From positions 4,349,501 through 4,413,500 of the forward strand of contig NZ_CP046266.1 in the NCBI RefSeq assembly GCF_009720625.1: DNA of 64,000 bases. Reading direction: 5' to 3'. The notes beneath the pieces were generated by a model. It was not told the DNA's origin. It saw only the letters and a list, made by a program, of their open reading frames with translations, and ran no database searches. Below are positions 28,926 to 38,696 of the stretch, piece after piece (the first letter of the stretch is position 1; every line of letters starts with the position of its first letter). This stretch comes from Metabacillus sediminilitoris. Lineage in GTDB: Bacteria > Bacillota > Bacilli > Bacillales > Bacillaceae. The translations under genes were made by a program, and so were the position numbers.

Positions 28926-29219
28926 ATGACAACTTCAGAAAAAAATTTAAAGACCTGCAATAAAGGTCATAAATATTATAAAAGCAGTGATTGTCCAACC
29001 TGTCCGACTTGTGAGCAAAAACGCAAGCCTGAAAATGGATTTCTTTCATTACTCTCTGCACCAGCAAGACGAGCATTGGAACACAACGGAATAACTTCTT
29101 TACACCTGTTATCAACATATAGTGAGAAAGAGATTTTGAAACTTCACGGTATGGGACCAGCATTTTTACCTAAACTTAGGACTGCTTTGAAAGAAAATGG
29201 ATTATCATTCAAATCTTAA
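28926..29219 (+). CDS. Zinc-ribbon / RNA polymerase alpha-CTD-like small protein
   Basis: A 97-residue protein with two parts. Residues about 10-32 hold four cysteines (CNKGH, CPTCPTC) in zinc-ribbon-like spacing. Residues about 40-95 resemble the helix-hairpin-helix of the RNA polymerase alpha C-terminal domain (ALEHNGITSLHLLSTYSEKE, then LHGMGPAFLPKLRTAL). Such proteins are annotated as alpha-CTD-containing and have no settled role. AAAGGAGA lies 15 nt before the ATG, a long spacing. It could bind DNA or modify transcription (inference). Confidence 0.8.
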   Translation: MTTSEKNLKTCNKGHKYYKSSDCPTCPTCEQKRKPENGFLSLLSAPARRALEHNGITSLHLLSTYSEKEILKLHGMGPAFLPKLRTALKENGLSFKS

Positions 29220-29251
29220 ACACTAAGACAGATTAACCATTATTGAAAACA

Positions 29252-29296
29252 TAAAAGTAAAAAGCTTGGATATTATATCCAAGCTTTTTACTTTTA
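29252..29296. terminator. Bidirectional terminator between the 28926 gene and tyrS
   Basis: A nearly perfect 21-bp stem; TAAAAGTAAAAAGCTTGGA pairs with its complement ending TTTTTACTTTTA. T-tracts occur within both arms. Confidence 0.75.
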
Positions 29297-29395
29297 TATA
29301 CTAATGGATTGTTTTGGCATATGCTATTTTGCATTTTCTCGACTGCACAAAACAACTTATTTTGTTGTTCTGGAATTTGCATGTATTCCCTGAAA

Positions 29396-30655
29396 TTAGA
29401 ATCGAATTAGAAAATACTTCTTCTTCCCTCTTCGAATTACCGTAAACTGTCCATCAATTTTATCTTGATTAGCAATCACTTTTTCTAAATCTTGAACACG
29501 TTCACCATTTATATAAATGGCACCATTTGTAATATCTTCACGTGCTTGACGTTTTGATGGTGCAATTTTCGCCTGAATAAGGAGATCAATTAAGCCAATT
29601 TCAGCCTCTTCAATTTTTGTAGACGGTACATCTTTAAAGCCCTCTAATATTTCATTGCCAGTTAGTTCTTTAATATCTCCACTAAAAAGTGCAGCTGTAA
29701 TCTTAATTGCTTGTTGCAAAGATTCTTCCCCATGAACTAGTTTTGTCATTTCTTCTGCAAGTGCTTTTTGAGCTAAGCGTTTTTCTGGAGCAGAACTCAC
29801 TTCTTGTTCAAATTGCTCAATTTCCTGTTGTGATAAGAATGTAAAATATTTCAAATATTTAATTACATCGCGATCATCCGTATTAATCCAGAATTGGTAG
29901 AACTCATATGGCGATGTTTTGTCACGATCTAACCAAATCGCACCACCCTCTGTTTTACCAAATTTCGTACCATCTGCTTTTGTAACGAGCGGGATCGTTA
30001 ATCCATAAGCCTTTGAATTTTCTTCAGATTTACGAATTAGCTCTAATCCAGATGTAATATTTCCCCACTGATCACTTCCACCAATTTGCAATTTACATCC
30101 ATTATTTTGATAAAGTTTAAGAAAGTCAAATGATTGTAAAATCATATAACTAAATTCGGTAAATGAGATTCCAGAGTCAATACGTGTTTTAACTGAGTCT
30201 TTCGCTAGCATGTAATTGATACCGAAGTTTTTTCCAACATCACGCAGGAAAGAAATGACATCAAGGCTGCCAATCCAATCAAAGTTGTTTGCTATGATTG
30301 CAGGATTCACTTCCGCATCAAAATCAAGAAATCTTGATAATTGTCCCTTAATACGATTAGACCATTCTTGTACAATATCAGCTGTATTCAGTGTACGTTC
30401 TGCTTTTTTACCACTTGGATCACCTATTAGTCCAGTTGCACCTCCAACAAGAGCGATTGGGTGATGGCCATGCAGTTGGAATCTTTTAAGTGTTAAGATT
30501 GGCAATAAATGACCAATATGAAGACTATCTGCCGTTGGGTCAAAGCCTGCATATAACTTTATTTTTTCTTCCTCAAGTATTTTCGTCAAACCTTCTTCAT
30601 CTGTTACTTGATTTACAAGACCTCTAAATTGTAAATCATTTAATAATTCACTCAT
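29396..30655 (-). CDS. tyrS: Tyrosyl-tRNA synthetase
   Basis: Class I tyrosyl-tRNA synthetase of 419 residues. The HIGH motif is in LHIGHLLPIL, the KMSKS-type loop is KFGKT, and a C-terminal S4-like RNA-binding domain begins near residue 350 (APSKRQAREDITNGAIYING). The frame is open for 63 more codons through the T-box leader, but the start is MSELLND at 30655 with AAGGAGATAAAAGG upstream. Expression is controlled by a tyrosine T-box leader. Confidence 0.98.
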   Translation of the reverse strand: MSELLNDLQFRGLVNQVTDEEGLTKILEEEKIKLYAGFDPTADSLHIGHLLPILTLKRFQLHGHHPIALVGGATGLIGDPSGKKAERTLNTADIVQEWSNRIKGQLSRFLDFDAEVNPAIIANNFDWIGSLDVISFLRDVGKNFGINYMLAKDSVKTRIDSGISFTEFSYMILQSFDFLKLYQNNGCKLQIGGSDQWGNITSGLELIRKSEENSKAYGLTIPLVTKADGTKFGKTEGGAIWLDRDKTSPYEFYQFWINTDDRDVIKYLKYFTFLSQQEIEQFEQEVSSAPEKRLAQKALAEEMTKLVHGEESLQQAIKITAALFSGDIKELTGNEILEGFKDVPSTKIEEAEIGLIDLLIQAKIAPSKRQAREDITNGAIYINGERVQDLEKVIANQDKIDGQFTVIRRGKKKYFLIRF

Positions 30656-30689
30656 CCTTTTATCTCCTTTTTTTGTATTAACGTTCAGT

Positions 30690-30960
30690 AGGAAAAATGA
30701 ACAACAAAAAGCCCCTTCAAAACTGAAGGGGCGAATTATTCGCGGTACCACCCTACTTAGGATTAACTTAAAATCCTCGCTCGGCAATTTAACGGTTAAA
30801 CCGTCTTTTTCTACTAGGCTCACCCTTTCGAAAAAGAAGCTCATGGACGTAATTCACGGAGTATCTATATGCTGATTTCCACCGACCATCAGCTCTCTAT
30901 AATAGGGAGATCTCCACTACTGAACCCAATCTTAGCAATAACGTATTAATGTTGTTACAA
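30690..30960 (-). promoter_or_regulatory. T-box leader of tyrS
   Basis: The minus strand contains the T-box core AGGGTGGTACCGCGA (about 30739-30753), followed by the antiterminator partner and a terminator, CCCCTTCA/TGAAGGGG with TTTTTG (30707-30732). Upstream is a long paired stem region with an AGTGGAGATCTCCC helix. UAC tyrosine triplets occur in the specifier region (GATACTCC and AATTACGT); I could not decide which is read. Uncharged tRNA-Tyr would favour antitermination. Confidence 0.93.
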
Positions 30961-30963
30961 GCA

Positions 30964-30992
30964 TTTTAACCATAAATTCTACCTAATGTCAA
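30964..30992 (-). promoter_or_regulatory. Sigma-A promoter of tyrS
   Basis: TTGACA (30987-30992) and TTAAAA (30964-30969), spacer 17 nt, directly before the T-box leader on the minus strand. Confidence 0.65.
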
Positions 30993-31039
30993 TGGTAATA
31001 CATAGATTGACAAAACCATACAAAATATGCGTTCTCATA

Positions 31040-31048
31040 TGGTATAAT
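31040..31048 (+). promoter_or_regulatory. Extended -10 promoter of the PBP gene
   Basis: TGGTATAAT carries the TGN extension and a perfect TATAAT (31043-31048), 26 nt before the PBP start. A TTGACA at 31007 is too far away (30 nt) to be its -35 box. Confidence 0.5.
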
Positions 31049-31074
31049 AGGTAAGATTCGGGGGGATTGAAATA

Positions 31075-33909
31075 ATGAAAAAAAAGGAAGAAAAACTTAG
31101 GCGTTTCTCACCTTTTAACAAAGATATAATAAGAGGTTTCCGAATTTCATACAGTGTAATTGGAAGTCTGCTCTTATTATTCTTTATTATTGGCCTCATT
31201 GGTTTATGTTTTGCCGGAGGTGTAGGAGCCGGGTATTTCGCTTCATTAGTAAAAGACGAACCAATTCGTTCATACAATGTTATGAAAAACGATATTTACA
31301 ATTATGAAGAAACATCACAAGTATTTTTTGCAAACAATGTATTGTTAGGAAAAATAAATGCTGACATTGAACGTGAAGAGGTAAAATTAGAAGATGTTTC
31401 ACAACATGTCATTCATGCTGTCATTGCAACTGAAGACGAACTTTTTTATGAGCATGATGGGGTTGTGCCTAAAGCAATTATGCGTGCATTATTTCAAGAA
31501 TTTACAAATGCTGCTGTCAAGACTGGTGGAAGTACCTTGACACAACAATTGATTAAAAATCAGATTTTAACAAATGAGGTTTCATTTGATCGTAAAGCAA
31601 AGGAAATTCTTCTCGCATTAAGGCTAGAAAAATTCTTTGAAAAGGATGAAATTATCGAAGCGTATTTAAATGTTACTGATTTTGGCCGTAATTCAAACGG
31701 CCGAAATATAGCTGGCGTTCAGGCCGCTGCAAAGGGTATCTTCGGTGTGGAAGCGAAAGATTTAAATATCCCACAATCAGCTTTTATTGCAGGTTTACCC
31801 CAAAGTCCTTTCGGATACACTCCATTCTCTAATAAGGGCGGGGCTGTAAAAGAAAACCTTGATCCAGGTATTAACAGAATGAAAACCGTATTAAAACGAA
31901 TGTATAGTGGTGGATATATAACTGAAGAAGAATACAAAGCCGCACTTACTTATGATATACGTGCAAACTTAACTGATAAAAAGCCTTCTTCAATTGACCA
32001 ATACCCATATTTAACTTACGAGATTGAGGATCGTGCTAAACAAATCATTATGCTCCAACTCGCTACGGAGGATGGTTACACGGAAGATGAATTGGATAAA
32101 GATGATGTTCTTTATAACCAATACAGGGCTTTAGCAGACAATGAGATCAGACATAATGGCTATCGTATTCATACGACAATTCATAAAGATATATACGATA
32201 AAATGCAAGATGTCGTTGCCCAGTATGAATATTATGGCAGTGATAAACCAGAACAAATAAAAGACCCAGATACAGGAGAAACGATTACGATCCAGGAGCC
32301 TGTTGAAGCCGGTGGGGTTTTAATTGAAAATAGTACTGGAAAAATCATTAGTTTTGTGGGCGGCCGAGATTTTGAGCGTGAAAATCTTAACCATGCAACA
32401 AATGCTGTCCGCCAAAATGGATCAACGATGAAACCATTGCTCGTATATGCACCTGCTTTGGAATTAGGGCTAGTGCAGCCAGGTTCAGTTATTGCGGATG
32501 TACCTTACACAATAAATGGCTACAGTCCAAAAAACAGTGGTGGAAGCTATCATGGCTTAACAAGTGCAAGAACGGCATTGAAATATTCATATAATATTCC
32601 AGCTGTAAAAACATTTATGTCTGTGATAAATAAAAACCCAGCATCTTATTTAGAAAAGATGGGTATCTCCCAAATTCCTGATAGTTTATATCCTTCACAT
32701 AGTTTAGGATCATCAGGAGTAACAGTTGAAGAAAATGTCAATGCCTTTGCAACATTTGCTAATAAAGGAAAATTTGTCGATGCTTATATGATTGAAAAAA
32801 TTGAAAATAGTGACGGAAAAGTTATCTATCAGCATGAAAAAACCGCTACAGATGTATTTTCTGCTCAGACTGCTTATTTAACGATTGATATGATGAGAGA
32901 CGTTATTAGAGGTGGAACAGCCGCTTCATTAAATGGATTCCTTTCTTTTAGTGCTGACTGGTCTGGTAAAACAGGTACAACTCAAGATTATGGTGATGCA
33001 TGGTTTGTTGCAACCAACCCAAATGTGACCTTTGGGACTTGGATTGGATATGATACACCGAAACCACTAGAGAGAAACTATAAAGGGATGTCTTATAGTA
33101 AACGGAATATTCTTTTATGGGCAAAATTAATGAATGTATCTCATGATGTCAATCCGGAGTTAATTGCTCCAAAAGAACGCTTTGAAATGCCTGGAGGAAT
33201 TGTCGAACGCTCTTATTGTGCATTAACAGGTGAACTTCCTTCAGATCTTTGCCGAAGTGCTGGATTAGTAACAAGTGATCTTTTCAATGCAAAGTATGTT
33301 CCTACAAAAGTTGATGATAGTCTTACACATGGAAAATTTGTCGTTGTTAAAAACCAAGCATATAAAGTTCCTTCCTCAGCACCTTCCGAATTTGTTCAAC
33401 AAGGTGTCATGTTAAAAAAAGATATTCTAAAGAAACATGGAATTAGCAGTATTGGAGATTTAAAAAAATTACTCCCCAACACAGCTAAGTTTGGAAATCT
33501 TGTCGTAACTGAAAATAAGGAAATTTCTGATAATGGAGCGAGTCCAAAGCAAGTTAGCGGGGTTTCTGTTAATGGTCCAAAAATAAGCTGGGGTGCGAAT
33601 CCAGATAATGATGTCATTGGTTATAGAGTATATGCAGCAGCCAATCAAACGACCAACTTTAAAAAAGTAGCTAGTGTTCATGCATCAAGTACTTCCGCAA
33701 ATGTCGGAACAGCACCAGCAGCCTATTATGTTGTTGCGGTTGATGTAGCAGGGAAAGAATCAGCACCATCAGCAATAATTAAAGTTGGCAATTATGCAAA
33801 AGAGAAGAGTAAGCCTGTTGCAACTGAAACTGTCAAACCAAAAACACCACCAGCTGCTCCAGCTAAGCCAGCAAAACCTGCTGTTACCCCACCGTCTGAA
33901 GCAATATAG
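31075..33909 (+). CDS. Class A penicillin-binding protein (PBP1A family) with FN3 domain
   Basis: A bifunctional peptidoglycan synthase of 944 residues. One N-terminal membrane helix (about 25-50) is followed by the glycosyltransferase domain (about 80-270; ATEDELFYEHDG, GGSTLTQQLIKN). The transpeptidase domain follows (about 410-700): nucleophile in GSTMKPLL, SYN, then SGKTGTTQD. Residues about 835-915 form a fibronectin type III domain, and the tail is rich in proline, lysine and alanine. GGGGGG precedes the ATG. B. subtilis has no PBP between tyrS and acsA; other Bacillaceae may. Confidence 0.92.
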   Translation: MKKKEEKLRRFSPFNKDIIRGFRISYSVIGSLLLLFFIIGLIGLCFAGGVGAGYFASLVKDEPIRSYNVMKNDIYNYEETSQVFFANNVLLGKINADIEREEVKLEDVSQHVIHAVIATEDELFYEHDGVVPKAIMRALFQEFTNAAVKTGGSTLTQQLIKNQILTNEVSFDRKAKEILLALRLEKFFEKDEIIEAYLNVTDFGRNSNGRNIAGVQAAAKGIFGVEAKDLNIPQSAFIAGLPQSPFGYTPFSNKGGAVKENLDPGINRMKTVLKRMYSGGYITEEEYKAALTYDIRANLTDKKPSSIDQYPYLTYEIEDRAKQIIMLQLATEDGYTEDELDKDDVLYNQYRALADNEIRHNGYRIHTTIHKDIYDKMQDVVAQYEYYGSDKPEQIKDPDTGETITIQEPVEAGGVLIENSTGKIISFVGGRDFERENLNHATNAVRQNGSTMKPLLVYAPALELGLVQPGSVIADVPYTINGYSPKNSGGSYHGLTSARTALKYSYNIPAVKTFMSVINKNPASYLEKMGISQIPDSLYPSHSLGSSGVTVEENVNAFATFANKGKFVDAYMIEKIENSDGKVIYQHEKTATDVFSAQTAYLTIDMMRDVIRGGTAASLNGFLSFSADWSGKTGTTQDYGDAWFVATNPNVTFGTWIGYDTPKPLERNYKGMSYSKRNILLWAKLMNVSHDVNPELIAPKERFEMPGGIVERSYCALTGELPSDLCRSAGLVTSDLFNAKYVPTKVDDSLTHGKFVVVKNQAYKVPSSAPSEFVQQGVMLKKDILKKHGISSIGDLKKLLPNTAKFGNLVVTENKEISDNGASPKQVSGVSVNGPKISWGANPDNDVIGYRVYAAANQTTNFKKVASVHASSTSANVGTAPAAYYVVAVDVAGKESAPSAIIKVGNYAKEKSKPVATETVKPKTPPAAPAKPAKPAVTPPSEAI

Positions 33910-33940
33910 AATGTTGATTCTATCATAGTGAAATAAAAAG

Positions 33941-33981
33941 GCCAGAGATTTTCATTGGAAATATCCAAGAAAATCTCTGGC
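33941..33981. terminator. Bidirectional terminator, PBP gene / acsA
   Basis: GCCAGAGATTTTCATTGG pairs with CCAAGAAAATCTCTGGC around AAATAT, with TTTTTG on the plus strand and CTTTTTATTTC on the minus strand. Confidence 0.8.
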
Positions 33982-34013
33982 TCTTTTTGTTTACTACGCT
34001 ATTGCCACCATTT

Positions 34014-35726
34014 TTAATCTTCCATTGTAGAAAGATCACCAGTTGGTAAATCAAGCTCCCATGCTTTTAAGACCCGGCGCATAATTTTACCGCTTCTTGT
34101 TTTCGGAAGCTTATCACGGAAGTCAATTTCACGAGGTGCTGCATGTGCTGCTAAGCCTTTTTTCACAAATGTACGAATTTCTTCTTTTAACTCATCAGAT
34201 GGTTCATATCCTTCTCGAAGTGCAACAAACGCTTTAATAATTTCTCCTCTAACAGGATCCGGTTTACCGATAACACCAGCTTCTGCAATGGCAGGATGCT
34301 CAACAAGCTTACTCTCGACTTCAAAAGGACCAACACGCTCACCAGAAGTCATAATCACATCATCAATTCTGCCTTGGAACCAAAAATAGCCATCTTCATC
34401 CATATAAGCTGAATCACCTGATACATACCAATCACCAGGCATAAAATATGATTCGAATTTTTCCTTGTTGTTCCAAATCGTATACATCATAGATGGCCAG
34501 CCTTTTTTAATCGCAAGATTCCCCATTCGATAAGGTGGAAGTTCATTTCCTTGATCATCTACTATGGCTGCTTTTACTCCTGGAATTGGTTTGCCCATTG
34601 AACCAGGTCTGATTTCCATACAAGGATAATTACAAATGAGTTGTGCCCCTGTTTCAGTCATCCACCACGTATCATGGATACGTTTATGAAATACTTTTAC
34701 TCCCCATCGAACAACTTCTGGATTAAGTGGTTCTCCAACACTTAATACATGTCTTAATGAACTTGTATCAAATTGCTTTACAAGCTCGTCACCGGCACTC
34801 ATTAACATTCTAAATGCGGTTGGAGCACTATACCAAACCGTTACACCATAATCTTCAATCGTTTTATACCACGCTTCAGGCTTAAAGCGTCCACCGACAA
34901 TGACATTTGTTGCACCTGAAAGCCATGGACTAAAGATTCCATACACAGTACCAGTTACCCACCCTGGATCAGCTGTACACCAGTATACATCATCCTCCTG
35001 TAAATCTAAAACCCATTGTCCTGTTTGATAATGCTGCACCATTGCTTGATGAACATGAAGGACACCCTTTGGCTTTCCAGTAGAACCGGATGTATAGTGA
35101 AGAAGTAACCCGTCGGTCTTTTCAACCCACTCAATGTTAAGCTCTTTGCTTGCTGTTTTCATTTCAGCTAGAAAATCAATATATTTAGAATCAACAGATT
35201 CTCCTACAACGACAACATGTTTTAAGGCAGGTAATTCACTTACAGGAATTCGATCAAGCAATTCAGGTGTTGTAACGATCACCTTTGCATCACTATCTTC
35301 AAGACGATCTTTAACAGCACCTTCCATAAATGCTTCAAACAATGGACCAACAATTGCTCCCAGCTTAATCGCACCTAATAACACAAAGTATAATTCAGGT
35401 GTTCTAGGCATAAACACAAAAAGGCGATCTCCCTTTTCAAGATCAGCAGTTTTCTTTAACACATTAGCAGCTTTATTTGAGAGTTCCTTCATTTCTTTGA
35501 AGGTATACTTCTCATCACGTTCAGGGTCTCGATAATAAAGGGCGATTTTATTTTTCCGGAATGATTCTGCATGCTTATCAATTGCTTCATATGCTGCATT
35601 AACTCGACCAGTTTCTGACCATGTAAAGTTTTTTTCAACCTCTGACCAATCAAATGATTCATAGACAGCATCATAGTCTTGCAAATTAAAATTCCCCTTT
35701 GTTGGAGATAATGCTTCCAATTTCAT
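34014..35726 (-). CDS. acsA: Acetyl-CoA synthetase
   Basis: ATP-dependent activation of acetate to acetyl-CoA for growth on acetate. The 570-residue ANL enzyme has HYTSGSTGKPKGVLHVH near residue 215, WWMTETG near 355, and the C-terminal catalytic lysine in TRSGKIMRR (about residue 547). In B. subtilis this lysine is acetylated by AcuA and deacetylated by AcuC; both genes are divergent next to it here. AAGGGGG precedes the ATG. A cre-like site upstream suggests CcpA control. Confidence 0.97.
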   Translation of the reverse strand: MKLEALSPTKGNFNLQDYDAVYESFDWSEVEKNFTWSETGRVNAAYEAIDKHAESFRKNKIALYYRDPERDEKYTFKEMKELSNKAANVLKKTADLEKGDRLFVFMPRTPELYFVLLGAIKLGAIVGPLFEAFMEGAVKDRLEDSDAKVIVTTPELLDRIPVSELPALKHVVVVGESVDSKYIDFLAEMKTASKELNIEWVEKTDGLLLHYTSGSTGKPKGVLHVHQAMVQHYQTGQWVLDLQEDDVYWCTADPGWVTGTVYGIFSPWLSGATNVIVGGRFKPEAWYKTIEDYGVTVWYSAPTAFRMLMSAGDELVKQFDTSSLRHVLSVGEPLNPEVVRWGVKVFHKRIHDTWWMTETGAQLICNYPCMEIRPGSMGKPIPGVKAAIVDDQGNELPPYRMGNLAIKKGWPSMMYTIWNNKEKFESYFMPGDWYVSGDSAYMDEDGYFWFQGRIDDVIMTSGERVGPFEVESKLVEHPAIAEAGVIGKPDPVRGEIIKAFVALREGYEPSDELKEEIRTFVKKGLAAHAAPREIDFRDKLPKTRSGKIMRRVLKAWELDLPTGDLSTMED

Positions 35727-35820
35727 TTTAATTCCCCCTTATGTAAACTTTGGTACTGCTACTATATTACAATACTACATTTTTCATAATCTTTGAAAAT
35801 TTGTTATAATAATATTATAA

Positions 35821-35834
35821 TGTAAACGCTTTAT
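35821..35834 (+). promoter_or_regulatory. cre-like site between acsA and acuABC
   Basis: TGTAAACGCTTTAT matches the CcpA consensus at 12 of 14 positions, the last two differing. It lies in the 367-bp divergent region, as known for the acsA-acuA locus of B. subtilis. Nothing else is recognised in that gap. Confidence 0.5.
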
Positions 35835-36093
35835 CGTGTAAAGAATCTTGTATAATAGTATATAGGACAAACCTACGTAAAATCTTTCTTCTATATATAC
35901 TATGTAAATATGTGAACTTAACTCGCTTAAATTACTAAATATTTTAATATTAGCTGGAAATTTGATTAATTATACGGAACATCTCTTTGTCTCTTACTGT
36001 AATTAAACCCAAATTTCGCCTTCATTTTTTCATGATGGCAGTTTTTTCACCATAGGAGTGTTGTAGGTAATAATTTCGCAAGGCGGTGACGTA

Positions 36094-36726
36094 ATGATAC
36101 ATCATAAGACATATAATGCAATGGAAATAAAAACACCGAATGGAAGTATATTTATCGAAGGGCCTGTTTCGCAGGACAAACTAGCAAACTATGAATTTCA
36201 TGAAGGACTAGTTGCATTTAGACAGCCTAAACAGCAGCATAAAGCCCTTGTTGAAATAGCTGGTTTACCTGAAGGAAGAATTATCATTGCAAGACAGCGT
36301 GAGATGATCATTGGATATGTTACATATCTTTACCCGGATCCATTGGAAAGATGGTCTGAAGGAAAAATGGAAGATTTAATTGAATTAGGTGCAATTGAGG
36401 TGGCAGCAGAATTCCGCGGATATTCGATTGGAAAAAATTTATTAAGAGTATCAATGATGGATGATGCGATGGAGGATTACATCATAATCACTACTGAATA
36501 TTATTGGCATTGGGACTTAAAAGGTTCTGGTTTAAACGTTTGGGAATATCGAAAGATGATGGAAAAAATGATGAATGCCGGAGGGTTAAAATGGTATGCA
36601 ACTGATGATCCTGAAATCAGTTCACATCCGGCAAATTGCCTTATGGCCAAAATCGGAAAACGGATCGGCCAAGATTCGATAGAGAAATTTGATCGTTTGC
36701 GCTTTCAAAATCGCTTTATGTATTAA
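36094..36726 (+). CDS. acuA: Protein acetyltransferase AcuA
   Basis: A GNAT-fold acetyltransferase of 210 residues that inactivates AcsA by acetylating its active-site lysine. The acetyl-CoA loop is in VAAEFRGYSIGKNLLR (about residues 109-124). AAGGCGGTGAC precedes the ATG. First gene of acuABC; 96 nt separate it from acuB. Confidence 0.96.
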   Translation: MIHHKTYNAMEIKTPNGSIFIEGPVSQDKLANYEFHEGLVAFRQPKQQHKALVEIAGLPEGRIIIARQREMIIGYVTYLYPDPLERWSEGKMEDLIELGAIEVAAEFRGYSIGKNLLRVSMMDDAMEDYIIITTEYYWHWDLKGSGLNVWEYRKMMEKMMNAGGLKWYATDDPEISSHPANCLMAKIGKRIGQDSIEKFDRLRFQNRFMY

Positions 36727-36822
36727 TTATTATGAATAGGTGTTGTCAACATAGTTGACCTCCAAAATGGAAAATCCCATTTTGCAAAGAAAAATGCGTA
36801 AAATGTTTAAGGAGGCAGTTCA

Positions 36823-37467
36823 ATGATCGTTAGGCAAATAATGAATTCTAACGTGATAACCTTACGTGCTGACGAAAGTATACGAATGGCATTAAACACG
36901 ATGAAACAAAATCGAATCCGCCATATTCCTATTGTAAAAGATGACGACATTTTAGTAGGTATCATTACAGAACGGGACGTAAAGGATGCAAGCCCATCCA
37001 TTTTCCAACTAGAATTAAGAGAAGATTTTTTAGAGAGACCGATATCGAGCATCATGAAAACAGAAGTTATTACGGGACATCCGCTTGATTTTGTTGAAGA
37101 ATTAGCAGCCGTTTTAATTGAAAATAAAATTGGATGTTTACCAATTTTACAAGATGATAGATTAGTTGGCCTATTAACAGAAACAGACGTACTAAGTACG
37201 TTTGTAAAGCTTACCGGGGTTGAGCACCCTTCCTCACGAATAGAAGTGAAAGTACCAAATAGAGCTGGCATGTTAGCTGAAGTTTCTGCAATCTTAAAAA
37301 AACGAAGAGTCAATATTTCAAGTGTTCTTGTTTGTCCTGCTTCAAATAAAGATGCAAAAATTCTAGTATTTCGTGTACAAACGATGAACGTTTCGATGAT
37401 TATCAGTGATTTAAAGGCTGAAGGATATGAAGTTTTGTGGCCGAAAGTATTGGGGAATATGAAATGA
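36823..37467 (+). CDS. acuB: AcuB, CBS-ACT domain protein
   Basis: A 214-residue protein with two CBS domains (about 7-60 and 75-130) and an ACT domain (about 139-205; KVPNRAGMLAEVSAILKKRR). Its job in the acetoin/acetate system is unclear; nucleotide or ligand sensing is inferred from the domains. AAGGAGG precedes the ATG. Its stop overlaps the acuC start (ATGA). Confidence 0.95.
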   Translation: MIVRQIMNSNVITLRADESIRMALNTMKQNRIRHIPIVKDDDILVGIITERDVKDASPSIFQLELREDFLERPISSIMKTEVITGHPLDFVEELAAVLIENKIGCLPILQDDRLVGLLTETDVLSTFVKLTGVEHPSSRIEVKVPNRAGMLAEVSAILKKRRVNISSVLVCPASNKDAKILVFRVQTMNVSMIISDLKAEGYEVLWPKVLGNMK

Positions 37468-38621
37468 CCAAGAATGATACAGTTTTTATTTACACACCAC
37501 AATTTCAACAATATAAGTTTTCCACAGACCACCCTTTTAATCAGTTAAGAGTTGAACTGACATATGATTTATTAAAGGAAATAAAAGCGATTAACAGCCA
37601 ACATATTGTTACACCAAGAGTTGCCTCTGATGATGAACTTGCACTTGTTCATGATAAGAAATATATTCATGCAGTTAAAATGGCTGGATATGGACAATTA
37701 GATCTCCAAGAAGCTCTTAATTATGGAATTGGGACAGATGATACACCCATCTTTTCACTTATGCATGAGGCAAGTTCACTCCTAGTAGGTGGTACCTTAA
37801 CAGCTGTAGATTATGTAATGGAAGGAAAAGCAACTCACGCTGCAAACTTCGGCGGCGGTTTACACCACGGTTTTCGCGGTAAAGCCTCAGGGTTCTGTAT
37901 TTATAATGATAGCTCTGTGGCTATTAAGTACATTCAAGAAAAGTATGGAGCAAGAGTGCTATATATTGATACAGATGCACATCATGGTGATGGTGTTCAA
38001 TGGACATTTTATGATGAACCAAATGTATGTACTCTATCAATACACGAAACTGGAAGATATTTATTTCCCGGCACAGGTAATATAACAGAACGTGGAGCAG
38101 GAAAAGGATATGGCTATACTTTTAATATACCATTGGATGCTTTTACAGAAGACGAGTCATGGCTTCATGCATATAGATCATCAGTTGAAGAGGTTGCAGC
38201 CTTTTTTAAGCCAGATGTCATCTTAACGCAAAACGGTGCTGATGCACATTATTATGATCCATTAACACATCTATCTGCTACTATGGCCATTTATCATGAA
38301 ATTCCAAAGCTTGCTCATGAAATCGCCCATAAGTATTGTAATGGGCGTTGGATAGCTGTTGGAGGCGGCGGCTATGATATTTGGCGGGTTGTCCCACGGG
38401 CTTGGAGCTTGATTTGGCTCGAAATGAATAATATGACTGTTCCAAATGAACTGCCTAAATCATGGATTGATAAGTGGCAAAAACAAGCGCCTGTTGCTCT
38501 TCCTAATAATTGGTATGATACTGATGACTTATATAAACCAATCCCGCGCAAACAAGAAATCAATGAAAAAAATGCCTTAACCCTAACGAAAGTACTCCAA
38601 ATGATAAGGCAAAATAAATAG
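37464..38621 (+). CDS. acuC: AcuC, class I histone-deacetylase-like lysine deacetylase
   Basis: A zinc-dependent lysine deacetylase of 385 residues that reactivates AcsA. Hallmarks are GLHHGFRGKASGFCIYND, the zinc site DTDAHHGDGVQW, and GGGGYDIWRVVPRAW. The frame is open to 37437, but MTKNDTVFIY at 37464 is preceded by GGGGAATATGAA and overlaps the acuB stop by 4 nt, so the two are translationally coupled. Confidence 0.97.
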   Translation: MTKNDTVFIYTPQFQQYKFSTDHPFNQLRVELTYDLLKEIKAINSQHIVTPRVASDDELALVHDKKYIHAVKMAGYGQLDLQEALNYGIGTDDTPIFSLMHEASSLLVGGTLTAVDYVMEGKATHAANFGGGLHHGFRGKASGFCIYNDSSVAIKYIQEKYGARVLYIDTDAHHGDGVQWTFYDEPNVCTLSIHETGRYLFPGTGNITERGAGKGYGYTFNIPLDAFTEDESWLHAYRSSVEEVAAFFKPDVILTQNGADAHYYDPLTHLSATMAIYHEIPKLAHEIAHKYCNGRWIAVGGGGYDIWRVVPRAWSLIWLEMNNMTVPNELPKSWIDKWQKQAPVALPNNWYDTDDLYKPIPRKQEINEKNALTLTKVLQMIRQNK

Positions 38622-38667
38622 ATTCATATTTCTACTATTTTGAACGACTCATTAAATGCTGTATAAA

Positions 38668-38696
38668 TAGCAACCTATTTATTAATTAGGTTGCTA
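38668..38696 (+). terminator. Terminator of acuABC
   Basis: TAGCAACCTA pairs with TAGGTTGCTA; TATTTA follows. It lies 46 nt after the acuC stop. Confidence 0.7.

Noticed and set aside
36807..37532. 241-codon minus-strand frame over acuB
   Set aside because: Entirely antisense to acuB, a certain gene; length is due to biased codons.
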